NCBI GenBank assembly: GCA_040877875.1 | Contig: JBBDNC010000217.1 | Coordinates: 1 to 9,379, forward strand | DNA from: JBBDNC01 sp040877875 | GTDB taxonomy: Bacteria; Bacteroidota; Rhodothermia; Balneolales; Balneolaceae | Direction of reading: 5' to 3' | Length of the DNA stretch: 9,379 nucleotides | Part shown: positions 1 to 7,519 of the stretch, piece by piece | Layout: each line of letters opens with the position of its first letter | How positions within the stretch are numbered: position 1 is the first letter of the stretch | Position numbers and translations under genes: made by a program | The notes under the pieces: generated by a model | Told to the model about the DNA's origin: nothing | Seen by the model: the letters and a program-made list of their open reading frames with translations, nothing else | The model's database searches: none

Positions 1-129
1 GAGGTCAAAATGATCCGGCCGGACAAGCAGATTCATTGATATCCTGCCTGTGATTCAATCATTATAGAACATATATGAGCAAAATGATTTGTAGATTCCA
101 CCTAAACCATCCATGATTTTCGCATATCT
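1..129. other. Left-edge intergenic region, possible end of a neighbouring gene
   Basis: No gene can be assigned here with confidence. Two edge-limited reading frames exist. On the plus strand, frame 1 reads 12 codons (EVKMIRPDKQIH) and stops with TGA at 37-39, which could be the tail of an upstream gene. On the minus strand, an ATG at 36-34 opens 12 codons (MNLLVRPDHFDL) to the edge, with an AGG a few bases upstream; this could be the start of a divergent gene. The stretch is too short to choose between them. A perfect 10-bp palindrome, TCCGGCCGGA, lies at 14-23 inside both frames. The rest, about 40-129, is AT-rich and non-coding and probably contains the promoter of the gene at 130. Confidence 0.3.
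36..65 (+). promoter_or_regulatory. Weak sigma-70-like promoter candidate for the 130-834 gene
   Basis: TTGATA at 36-41 matches five of six bases of the -35 consensus. CATTAT at 60-65 matches four of six of the -10 consensus, with an 18-base spacer. This would give a leader of roughly 55-60 bases. The match is by eye in an AT-rich stretch and could be chance. If the host uses the Bacteroidota-type promoter (TAnnTTTG), this call is irrelevant; no convincing copy of that motif was seen here. Confidence 0.2.
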
Positions 130-834
130 ATGAGTCATCAAGATTTACAAAGATCCATTCCTGACGATTCTGCAACCGGCACTGAATACCGGGTTCACCG
201 CGCCTTTGTGACGATTCTCCTGGTGGTGATGGTCGCCGAGTTAATTTTTCTGGTCCTGGAGGCTTTATGGCTTTCTTCGTTTCTGGTGCTGATGATTATT
301 ATTGTTACCGCTTTACCGTTTTTTTTCCGGAAACATATGCCGGTCGATCTCCCGTCGGAATTTCACATGCTGGCAATCGTCTTTATATTCGCTTCTCTTT
401 TTCTGGGTGAAATTCAGGATTTCTATTTTCGTCTGTGGTGGTGGGATATGGCTTTACATGCCACTTCCGGACTGCTGATGGGCATTCTCGGTTTTCTACT
501 TATCTATCTGTTGAATGAAAGCAAACGGGTGGACTTGTATATGCAACCGAGGTTCGTAGCACTGTTTGCTTTCGTTTTTGCCGTTGCGATCGGTACGATC
601 TGGGAGATTTTTGAATTTGCTATGGATCAACTCGTCGGCAGTAATATGCAAAAGCCTATGTTCGGCGATCTGTCCGGACTGACCGACACGATGTGGGATA
701 TGATTGTGAATGCACTGGGAGCCTTGTTTATCAGTCTTTTCGGTTTGGGGTATATGAAACGAAATGAAGGATTCTTTGTGAATGACTGGATTCGAAAATT
801 CATAGAGAAGAATCCGGATCGTTTTCGGGATTGA
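130..834 (+). CDS. Multi-pass inner-membrane protein, DUF2238/YjdF-like
   Basis: This 234-residue integral membrane protein has about six hydrophobic segments, near residues 23-45, 49-66, 80-95, 107-128, 142-167 and 188-207. Polar residues sit in or at the membrane: E93, the WWWD run at 103-106, H110, the WEIFEF run at 158-163, D166, and a DTMWD motif at 186-190 preceded by an NMQ at 172-174. The pairing of a WWD...H helix, a G-x-x-WEIFEF helix and a final L-T-D-T-M-W-D helix is what I remember of the DUF2238/YjdF family of predicted membrane proteins; the match is from memory, not a search. No biochemical function is known for that family, and the clustered acidic residues and histidine could bind a metal or an ion, which is inference. 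The ATG at 130 lacks a Shine-Dalgarno sequence. The gene converges on the RND operon with 13 bases between stops, so a shared role is not implied. Confidence 0.75.
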   Translation: MSHQDLQRSIPDDSATGTEYRVHRAFVTILLVVMVAELIFLVLEALWLSSFLVLMIIIVTALPFFFRKHMPVDLPSEFHMLAIVFIFASLFLGEIQDFYFRLWWWDMALHATSGLLMGILGFLLIYLLNESKRVDLYMQPRFVALFAFVFAVAIGTIWEIFEFAMDQLVGSNMQKPMFGDLSGLTDTMWDMIVNALGALFISLFGLGYMKRNEGFFVNDWIRKFIEKNPDRFRD

Positions 835-847
835 TTGGATATTACGA

Positions 848-3800
848 TCACTTTTTCGCCGCTTGCAGCAGCTCCGTGCTCCAGCGTTTCATATCGTCGA
901 GCAATACGTAAATGGTCGGCAGGATCACAAGGGTAATAACGGTTGAAAATGTGAGTCCGCCGACTATCGCCCGGGCCATCGGAAAATAGGGGGGGCCGTC
1001 TCCTCCAATTTGAGTGGTTCCCAAACACAGCGGCACCAGTCCGAGTACGGTTGTGGCAGCCGTCATCAGGATCGGCCGCATTCGATCTCTTCCACCTTGA
1101 ACAATGGCATCATACCGGTTCAGGCCGGACAGGCGAAGCTGATTGATGTGGTCGATTAACACAATGCCGTTGTTGACCACAATTCCCATCAATATCAGAA
1201 TACCGATCATCGCCATGAATGAGAATGTGGTACCGGTGATCATGAAGAACCAGAAGACTCCGATGATGGCAAAGAATACAGAGGTAATGATACTGGCAGG
1301 AAAGAGGATCGACTCGAATAAAGCAGCCATTACCAGATATATCAGGGCCAAAGCCAAAAGCATGTTGATCAGCATCTCATCCATCGCCTCCTGGTCTTGC
1401 TGGAAACTGCGCCCGTAACTCCACCCGTAACCGGATGGATAGTTGATTTGATCCATGACAGCAGCAATCGATTCCCTGGCCTCGTCATTGGTGATACCGT
1501 CCAGGTTGATCCGGACTCCGAGAGACGTCTGACGATTCTCGCGGACGATGCTGCGGGGGCCTTTTTGAATCTCAAAGTCAGTGATTGTTTCCAGTTGAAT
1601 CTGTTCCCCGTTTTCCTGTCTCAGTACCGTCAGGCCCATTAAGTCTTGCATCGACTGACGATCCCCTCCCTCGAATGCAAGTACAACGTCTACTTCGCCT
1701 TCCTCACTGCGGACCCTCCGCAGATTCTGGCCGCGCATCGCACCGGATACCATCTGTGCAATTTGCATACTGGTCAAGTCATAGCGATGGGTACGGTCAC
1801 GGTCTACCCGTACCTGGATTTCTTCACGCCCTCCTTCGGATTCGGAAATCACGTCTGCAAGTCCTTCGATGCGGGAGAGCCGTCGGACAGACTCATCTGC
1901 GAGCTGTTCCAATACTTCCGTCGATTCACCGATCAGATATATACGGACCTGTTCACTGATGTTCTGATTCTGGTATTCGAATGATGGGGTCCCCGTCGCA
2001 ATGGAGGGCAGGTTTTCTTCGATGGCCTGCTTGATATCGGAGACTGATTTTTTGGATTCTTTTTCATCTTTAAGAATGATCGTAGAGGTCGCGTTATCAG
2101 GCGTATACCAGGTGTAGACGGATTCAATTTCAAATTCTTCCTGGTTTTCGTAGAGGTAATCTTCGATCTTGTCAACCGATTCCTTTACCCTTTCCAGAAC
2201 GTACGCATCGTTCAGGTGATAGTGCAGGTACATCTCGCGTTCATCGATCCGGGGAAACATGTCGATCTGGACAAAACGGCCGGGAATGGCGACACTGACA
2301 ATCGTCAGAATGACCAGCCCGGAGGCTGCCCACTTGTGACGCATCAGCCATCCGAGGAGACGGCAGTAAACTTCGACCATCTTGTCAATCCAGGTCTCTT
2401 TTTGTTCTTTGTCCTGTGAAAACCGGATTCTTGAGGTCAACAGCGGAATAATCGTCAGAGAGATCAGAAGGGAGGCCAACAGGGCAATAATGATGGATAT
2501 GGCCACATGGTAAAGCTGTACGGCAATCATGCTTTGTTCACTGACGATATTGGGCAGGAAAACGATGATGGACGTCAGCGTTCCGGCTGTCACAGCCATC
2601 CCTACCTGTTTTACGCCAAGCAGGGAAGCAGTGGATAGGTCCTTGCCAAGATGCTGGTTCCGGTGGATATTTTCGGTCACCACCACGGCATTGTCAACCA
2701 GCATCCCGATGGCCAGCATCAGCCCCATCATGGATAAAATATTCAGCGACAACCCCAGGAAATAGAGAAACCCGAGGGTTACGATGAGGGAAAAGGGGAC
2801 GGCAAGGGCAACAATCAGCGTCGTGCTGACCCTGCGCAGGAACAAATAGAGGACCAGTATGGAGAACAGGGCCCCCACGGCTCCGGCATTTAACAGATCC
2901 CAAAGGGAACTCAGGATCCCGTCAGCCTGATTGTTCATCTCGTAAAACCGGATTCCCTGCATCTCCCGAAGACTCGTTATGGCTTCGAGTTCGTCCATGA
3001 CTCCCCGGGCAACTTCCACAGTATTGGCTCCGGATTCTTTGAAAATATCCAGGCCTATGGCGTATTTTCGGTCCAGGTGGCGGCCGTAATCACGTTTCGG
3101 TTCCCGGTAGGTTACATCGGCAATATCCCTGAGACGCAGATTTCCATTGCCAATGGGCAGGTTTCCTATTTCACCGGCATCGTTAAGTTCGCCGACCGGA
3201 CGGACTGTGTAGCGGATGGAACCGTCCAGGATCTTGCCGGCACTCAGTGAGAAGTTGCTGTTCTGCAACTGCCGGGAGAGTTCATTGATATGGATGTTGT
3301 GAGCCACCAGGCGGTCGGCCAGAAGGTCGATCCGGATCTGTTTTTTGTCGACTCCATACAGATCGACCCTGCCTACCCCGTTGATTCGTTCCAGGCGGAG
3401 TTTCAAATTCCGGTTCAGCAGATCGAAGGCGTCCGACAGATCCCGTTCGCTGGATATACGAAGGTTGAGCAGGGGCTGATCCTGGGCTGAAAACCGGTTT
3501 ACGAAATATCGCTCCAGGTCAGCCGGTAGCAGGTGACGGATGCCATCGATCTTTTCACGGATCTCCAGCGCCTTCAGGTCCATATCGGTTCCCATGGCAA
3601 ACTGAATGAAAATACCGGCATTGTTTTCACCGGAATTGGAATTCATCCGCTCGAGTCCGCTGAGTGTGGCAAGAACTTCCTCGACCGGGCGAGTGATGTT
3701 TTTTTCAACTTCCTCCGGAGTCGAATCGTTGTACGGAATCTGGATAAAGGCTCCCGGGAAGGAGATATCGGGAAAAAACTCCAGCGGAAGCTGGCGTGCG

Positions 3801-3883
3801 GCAATCAGGCCGATTACGACAAAACTGATAAAAACCATCAGACTGGTGACGGGTCGGCGAAGTGAAAAATCAGTGATCTGCAT
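848..3883 (-). CDS. RND efflux transporter, inner-membrane permease (AcrB/HAE1-like), RND1
   Basis: This is a 1011-residue proton-driven exporter of the AcrB/HAE1 type. TM1 lies near residues 12-31, followed by a periplasmic loop of about 300 residues, TM2-TM6 at about 332-483, a short cytoplasmic linker of about 33 residues, TM7 near 518-537, a second periplasmic loop of about 300 residues, and TM8-TM12 at about 839-994. Family marks include the N-terminal SLRRPVT, LPLEFFPDISFP, the TM4 motif AIGMLVDNAVVVTENI and the RPILMT of TM11. In TM4 it has D397-N398 where AcrB has two aspartates, and in TM10 N904-N905 where AcrB has K940-N941. I chose the ATG at 3883: an upstream GTG at 3892 is possible, but the ATG aligns residue for residue with the start of RND2 (MQITDFSLRR against MKIIDLSTRR). 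The gene lies 252 bases downstream of RND2. Substrate cannot be read from the sequence; drugs, bile-like amphiphiles or lipids are all possible. Confidence 0.95.
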   Translation of the reverse strand: MQITDFSLRRPVTSLMVFISFVVIGLIAARQLPLEFFPDISFPGAFIQIPYNDSTPEEVEKNITRPVEEVLATLSGLERMNSNSGENNAGIFIQFAMGTDMDLKALEIREKIDGIRHLLPADLERYFVNRFSAQDQPLLNLRISSERDLSDAFDLLNRNLKLRLERINGVGRVDLYGVDKKQIRIDLLADRLVAHNIHINELSRQLQNSNFSLSAGKILDGSIRYTVRPVGELNDAGEIGNLPIGNGNLRLRDIADVTYREPKRDYGRHLDRKYAIGLDIFKESGANTVEVARGVMDELEAITSLREMQGIRFYEMNNQADGILSSLWDLLNAGAVGALFSILVLYLFLRRVSTTLIVALAVPFSLIVTLGFLYFLGLSLNILSMMGLMLAIGMLVDNAVVVTENIHRNQHLGKDLSTASLLGVKQVGMAVTAGTLTSIIVFLPNIVSEQSMIAVQLYHVAISIIIALLASLLISLTIIPLLTSRIRFSQDKEQKETWIDKMVEVYCRLLGWLMRHKWAASGLVILTIVSVAIPGRFVQIDMFPRIDEREMYLHYHLNDAYVLERVKESVDKIEDYLYENQEEFEIESVYTWYTPDNATSTIILKDEKESKKSVSDIKQAIEENLPSIATGTPSFEYQNQNISEQVRIYLIGESTEVLEQLADESVRRLSRIEGLADVISESEGGREEIQVRVDRDRTHRYDLTSMQIAQMVSGAMRGQNLRRVRSEEGEVDVVLAFEGGDRQSMQDLMGLTVLRQENGEQIQLETITDFEIQKGPRSIVRENRQTSLGVRINLDGITNDEARESIAAVMDQINYPSGYGWSYGRSFQQDQEAMDEMLINMLLALALIYLVMAALFESILFPASIITSVFFAIIGVFWFFMITGTTFSFMAMIGILILMGIVVNNGIVLIDHINQLRLSGLNRYDAIVQGGRDRMRPILMTAATTVLGLVPLCLGTTQIGGDGPPYFPMARAIVGGLTFSTVITLVILPTIYVLLDDMKRWSTELLQAAKK

Positions 3884-4026
3884 GGGGTTCACCCGGGGTT
3901 AGTATTTTCTCCTCATCAGGAAGTCCATTTGGGCTCAATGCATAACAGAACAGGCCAAAAGAGTCTCTCTGAAAGGTTTCCGCAGGGGGATTTACTGGTT
4001 TTCGGAACGGCTGCATGGATTGCAGG

Positions 4027-4050
4027 AAAGATTTCAGGAAAGGAATCTTT
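4027..4050. repeat. Inverted repeat, 7-bp arms, 10-base loop
   Basis: AAAGATT at 4027-4033 pairs with AATCTTT at 4044-4050 around a 10-base loop. It lies in the spacer between the RND genes and could form a small RNA hairpin or be a binding site. The arms are AT-rich and no T-tract follows, so it is not a convincing terminator. Confidence 0.35.
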
Positions 4051-4059
4051 GAAACTATG

Positions 4060-4074
4060 ATTAAAATATTTAAT
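4060..4074. repeat. AT-only inverted repeat, 6-bp arms
   Basis: ATTAAA at 4060-4065 and TTTAAT at 4069-4074 are separated by three bases. The arms contain no G or C, so RNA pairing would be weak; a DNA-binding site or chance in an AT-rich stretch are equally likely. Confidence 0.3.
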
Positions 4075-4090
4075 ACTATGCTATTCATTG

Positions 4091-4111
4091 GTTTATATTA
4101 TTTATATAAAC
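4091..4111. repeat. Inverted repeat, 8-bp arms, 25-45 bases after the RND2 stop
   Basis: GTTTATAT at 4091-4098 pairs perfectly with ATATAAAC at 4104-4111 around a 5-base loop. On the minus strand it begins 24 bases after the RND2 stop codon, where a terminator or attenuating hairpin would sit. It has only one G-C pair and no run of T after it on the minus strand, so I class it as an inverted repeat, possibly an operator for an RND1 promoter. Confidence 0.4.
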
Positions 4112-4135
4112 TAAAATTTATTAAGTATATGTGGC

Positions 4136-7100
4136 TCATTCGAGATCAGGTGTCGGGTACGCTTTACGGTCCAGCAAGGCATAGACGACCGGAATTACTA
4201 CGAGCGTCAGAAGGGTAGAGACCAGCAACCCGCCGATGACCGTGATCGCCATCGGCGCCCGAAGTTCTGATCCGTCGCCAAAGCCGATGGCCAGGGGCAG
4301 CAATCCCAATGTAGTCGTCAGGGTGGTCATCAGGATCGGCCGGAGACGCGAGCGAGCCCCCTCGGCAATGGCCGCCATCTTTTCCATTCCCTCGGCACGC
4401 AACTGGTTGATCAGGTCGATCAGTACAATTGCATTGTTTACCACGATGCCGGCCAGTAATATCAGGCCGATAAAGACCACCACACTGATCGTGGAACCGG
4501 TAACGTAAAGGGCCAGAATCGCTCCGACACCGGCCAGGGGAATCGTAAACAGGATAATAAACGGATGGAGCAACGATTCGAACTGGGAAGCCATTACAAG
4601 ATAAACCAGGAAAATAGCCAGCAGAAGTGCAAAGAGAAGGGACCGGAAAGAAGCGTTCATCTCTTCATTTTGTCCGCCGATCTGTGCATGGATCCCATAG
4701 GGTAAAACTGCATTATCCAGTATTCCGGAAATCTCCCGTGCGGCCTCATCCAGGCTGCCAAAGTTCAGGTTTGCACTGACCAGGGCAACACGCTGCTGCG
4801 CTACGCGGCGGATTTCTGCCGGACCGGTGCCGATATGAACGGTCGCAATGGCATCCAGAGATACAGGCCGGTCACTGTCCGGATTCACAATCAACTCGCC
4901 GATTTGATGTACCGACTCACGATCGGACTCCTGAACGCGAACGAGGACGTCGATCTTGCGGTCCCGCCAGGAAAAACGGGTTGCGACATCTCCTCGTAAA
5001 TTACTGACCACACGCTGGGCCACATCATGAACCTGTAATCCGAGAGAGGCGGCTTTATCCCGGTCAAATTCGATACGTACCTCCGGGCTTCCCTGCTCCA
5101 GGGTGGAATTGACATCGGCAAAACGGGGAGATGCGGAAAGCCTGGCGGCAATCTGATCTCCGGCTTCTTTCAACCTCTCGAGGTCGAATCCAAAAATTTC
5201 TATTTCGACGGGAGTTTTGAATGTGAAAAGAGCCGGCCGGGAAAAGTTGTACTGCAGCCCGGGAATTTGTTCAAGCTCCAGGCGCATTTGCTGCATCACC
5301 TGTTCTTCCTGGTTTCGGCCGGACCCGTCAGGCAGCATGACACTGAGCTCGCCGCGGTTTTCACCTCCCTCATCGGGATTGGCATCCATACGAGTCCCGG
5401 TCCCAGCCACTCCATATGTGGAGGCAACTCCATCGAGCAGGAGGGAAGCTTGTTGTACCCGGCGAATGGATTGGTCGGTCTTTTCGAGCGGAGTTCCCGG
5501 AGGATAGTTGAAATCTACCCGGAATTCACCCTGCGAGAGGCTGGGAATGAGTTCTATCCCGATATGGGGGATCAGGGCTGCAGAACCGGCCAGCATCAGC
5601 AGGGCCATGAGAATCACCCATAACTTGTGACGAAGAGCCCGGTTCAGCAGGCCGGCATAAATATCCGAAATCGACTGATAGCTTTTTTCAAACAGATTGA
5701 GTAACGGGTTCAGCAGAACCAGTATCCCCCTTGAAATCCCCCGAAACACCTTAAGTAAATTTCTGAGCAAAAAGGTCGGGAGCGTTGTAAAAACAAAAAG
5801 CCTCATTCTGCGCAATCCCCGCCCCAACCTGGTTTTCGGTTCAGGGATTTTAATATCTTCTGACGGCTCTGTTGTGCGCCGGTCTCCCAGTGAAGCCATC
5901 ATGGGAATCAGGGTTATCGCCACCAAAAGCGAAGCAAGCAGGGCGAATGTAACCGTCAGAGCCTGGTCCCGGAACAGTTGTCCGGCGATTCCCTCAACAA
6001 ATATCAGGGGAAAGAATACGGCCACGGTTGTAAGGGTTGAGGCGACCACAGCCATCCCCACTTCCCCGGCTCCTTCCCGTGCAGCTTCTGTAATCGATTT
6101 TCCTTTTTCACGATGCCGGGCAATGTTTTCAAGAACCACGATCGAGTTGTCTACCAGCAGGCCGATTCCAAGAGCAATCCCGCCGAGCGACATGATATTC
6201 AGTGTAATGTCATTGCCGTACATCAGGTTGAAGGTGGCAATGACCGAGACGGGGATCGAAACCGATATGATGATCGTAGTCCAGAAATTTCTCAGGAACA
6301 GGTAAAGGATGATGACGGCCAGAATACCCCCGATAATCCCGGCATTCACGACTTCATTGACGGCCGACTCGATAAATTCGGACTGGTCATAGACCTTGAC
6401 AAAAGCCATTTCCGGGGGGAGGAGTTCCTGTACACGGTCCATACGGGCTTTTACTGCATTCGCCGCAGCCACGGTGTTGGCATCGCCTTCTTTGTAAATG
6501 GCAATCTCTACGGCTTCCATGCCATTGAGGCGGGTAACCGCCTCACGCTCTTTGTAGGAACGGCGTATTTCGGCAAGATCCCTGAGGTAGACCGGCGACC
6601 CGTTTTGATGGGTGATGACAACGTCCTGAATCTGTTCGACCGACTCAAACTGGTTAAGAGTCCGGACCAGGTATTGCTGGGAGCCTTCTTCAAGGCGTCC
6701 ACCCGAGAGATTGACATTCTCGGCATTGAGGATTGAGGTGATCCGCTCAATGGGAATCCCAAGATGGGACATACGCTGTTGATCTGCCAGGATCTGTATT
6801 TCTTCCTCCAGTCCGCCGCTGATTTTAACCGATGCGACACCCGGTGCGGATTCGAGTTCTTTTTTCAGGATTTCATCCCCAAATATCCGGAGACTTTTCA
6901 ACTCGTCGATATTAAAGGAAGCTGAGATACCTTTCTGAGGCCGGTTGTTTATTTCGTCAGACGTTTCGGCGTCTTGTGCAGAGACAGGGAGGACTTCCCC
7001 GTCGGCATTTCCGCCATCGGCAAGGTTCCTCCTGTCTTGTTCACCTGTTCGAATGTGAAGAGCATATCTCATGATCGGTTCCAGAGACGGGTCGAATCGA

Positions 7101-7480
7101 AGGATCACAGGACGTGAAGCTTCAAGGGGCAGTTGCAGGGCATCCAGCTTCTCCCGTACGTCGAGGATCGCATAGTCCATGTTGGCTCCCCAGTTGAATT
7201 CGATCATCACATCCGACTGGCTTGTGCGGGAAACCGAGCGTACCTGCTGAACATTTTTGATCACCCCGAGGGCCTCTTCAACCGGCTTGCTGACAAGGTT
7301 CTCGATCTCCGCCGGCGCAGCACCGGGATATTCGGTCCGGACCGTCAGGCTTGGGTAGCTGAGTTCGGGAAGCAGGTTTACTTTCAGCCGGCTTAAAGAA
7401 ACCATGCCGAAAAGAAGGATTCCAATGGTAAACATGGCGATGGTTACCCTGCGCCGTGTGGAAAGATCAATGATTTTCAT
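4136..7480 (-). CDS. RND efflux transporter, inner-membrane permease with two extra segments, RND2
   Basis: At 1114 residues this RND permease is about 100 longer than RND1, to which it is clearly but distantly related. Family marks are LPELSYPSLTV, YPGAAPAEIE and KPVEEAL near residues 37-71, the TM4 motif GIGLLVDNSIVVLENI around 438-453, GIVVNNAIVLID in TM10 around 1011-1022, and RLRPILMT in TM11 around 1045-1052. As in RND1, D444-N445 replaces the AcrB aspartate pair and N1015-N1016 replaces its lysine-asparagine. Two segments are absent from RND1: a polar, acidic stretch at about 145-187 in the first periplasmic domain, and a long TM6-TM7 cytoplasmic linker of about 89 residues (530-619) with basic and amphipathic hydrophobic helices. 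The ATG at 7480 follows the adaptor stop by 39 bases, so the two genes are almost certainly co-transcribed. There is no strong Shine-Dalgarno sequence. It should export substrates from the periplasm or inner leaflet through the adaptor. Substrate is unknown. Confidence 0.95.
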   Translation of the reverse strand: MKIIDLSTRRRVTIAMFTIGILLFGMVSLSRLKVNLLPELSYPSLTVRTEYPGAAPAEIENLVSKPVEEALGVIKNVQQVRSVSRTSQSDVMIEFNWGANMDYAILDVREKLDALQLPLEASRPVILRFDPSLEPIMRYALHIRTGEQDRRNLADGGNADGEVLPVSAQDAETSDEINNRPQKGISASFNIDELKSLRIFGDEILKKELESAPGVASVKISGGLEEEIQILADQQRMSHLGIPIERITSILNAENVNLSGGRLEEGSQQYLVRTLNQFESVEQIQDVVITHQNGSPVYLRDLAEIRRSYKEREAVTRLNGMEAVEIAIYKEGDANTVAAANAVKARMDRVQELLPPEMAFVKVYDQSEFIESAVNEVVNAGIIGGILAVIILYLFLRNFWTTIIISVSIPVSVIATFNLMYGNDITLNIMSLGGIALGIGLLVDNSIVVLENIARHREKGKSITEAAREGAGEVGMAVVASTLTTVAVFFPLIFVEGIAGQLFRDQALTVTFALLASLLVAITLIPMMASLGDRRTTEPSEDIKIPEPKTRLGRGLRRMRLFVFTTLPTFLLRNLLKVFRGISRGILVLLNPLLNLFEKSYQSISDIYAGLLNRALRHKLWVILMALLMLAGSAALIPHIGIELIPSLSQGEFRVDFNYPPGTPLEKTDQSIRRVQQASLLLDGVASTYGVAGTGTRMDANPDEGGENRGELSVMLPDGSGRNQEEQVMQQMRLELEQIPGLQYNFSRPALFTFKTPVEIEIFGFDLERLKEAGDQIAARLSASPRFADVNSTLEQGSPEVRIEFDRDKAASLGLQVHDVAQRVVSNLRGDVATRFSWRDRKIDVLVRVQESDRESVHQIGELIVNPDSDRPVSLDAIATVHIGTGPAEIRRVAQQRVALVSANLNFGSLDEAAREISGILDNAVLPYGIHAQIGGQNEEMNASFRSLLFALLLAIFLVYLVMASQFESLLHPFIILFTIPLAGVGAILALYVTGSTISVVVFIGLILLAGIVVNNAIVLIDLINQLRAEGMEKMAAIAEGARSRLRPILMTTLTTTLGLLPLAIGFGDGSELRAPMAITVIGGLLVSTLLTLVVIPVVYALLDRKAYPTPDLE

Positions 7481-7519
7481 AACTCGGGTAGATAGGCTGG
7501 TTCAGTGAAAGTGTGTGTT

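Larger units (their letters stand above)
3884..4135. other. AT-rich 252-base spacer between the two RND genes
   Basis: The spacer is unusually long for two genes of one efflux operon. Its RND2-proximal half (about 4055-4135) is strongly AT-rich and holds three inverted repeats, listed separately. The RND1-proximal half is of mixed composition. No convincing gene was found. A 72-codon minus-strand frame at 3870-4088 (MNSIVLNILIIVSK...) overlaps the start of RND1 and looks like chance. A GAGGAG at about 3908-3913 on the minus strand lies 24 bases before the RND1 ATG, too far for a normal ribosome site. The spacer may contain a weak terminator, a processing site, or a separate promoter for RND1; none could be shown. 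Confidence 0.6.

Noticed and set aside
14..23. TCCGGCCGGA palindrome, similar to the core of the palindrome at 8732-8744
   Set aside because: CCGG-rich words are frequent throughout the window's coding DNA and this one may lie in a gene at the edge; two loosely similar sites do not make a motif.
817..849. GATCGT / ACGATC inverted repeat spanning the convergent stops, followed by a short T-run on the plus strand
   Set aside because: The 21-base loop and 6-bp arms make a poor terminator, and most of it is coding sequence.
627..1028. 133-codon minus-strand frame across the convergent gene ends
   Set aside because: It overlaps the 3' ends of two well-supported genes in other frames, and its sequence is basic and of low coherence.
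3870..4088. 72-codon minus-strand frame in the spacer between the RND genes, with a hydrophobic start (MNSIVLNILIIVSK)
   Set aside because: It runs into the RND1 start region, has no ribosome site and no recognisable motif, and its hydrophobic start follows from AT-rich DNA. Conservation in relatives would reopen the case.
5697..6736. Two long plus-strand open frames of 202 and 207 codons opposite RND2 (5697-6305 and 6113-6736)
   Set aside because: They overlap each other and lie wholly antisense to conserved transmembrane and periplasmic coding sequence of RND2. Their translations show no recognisable domain.
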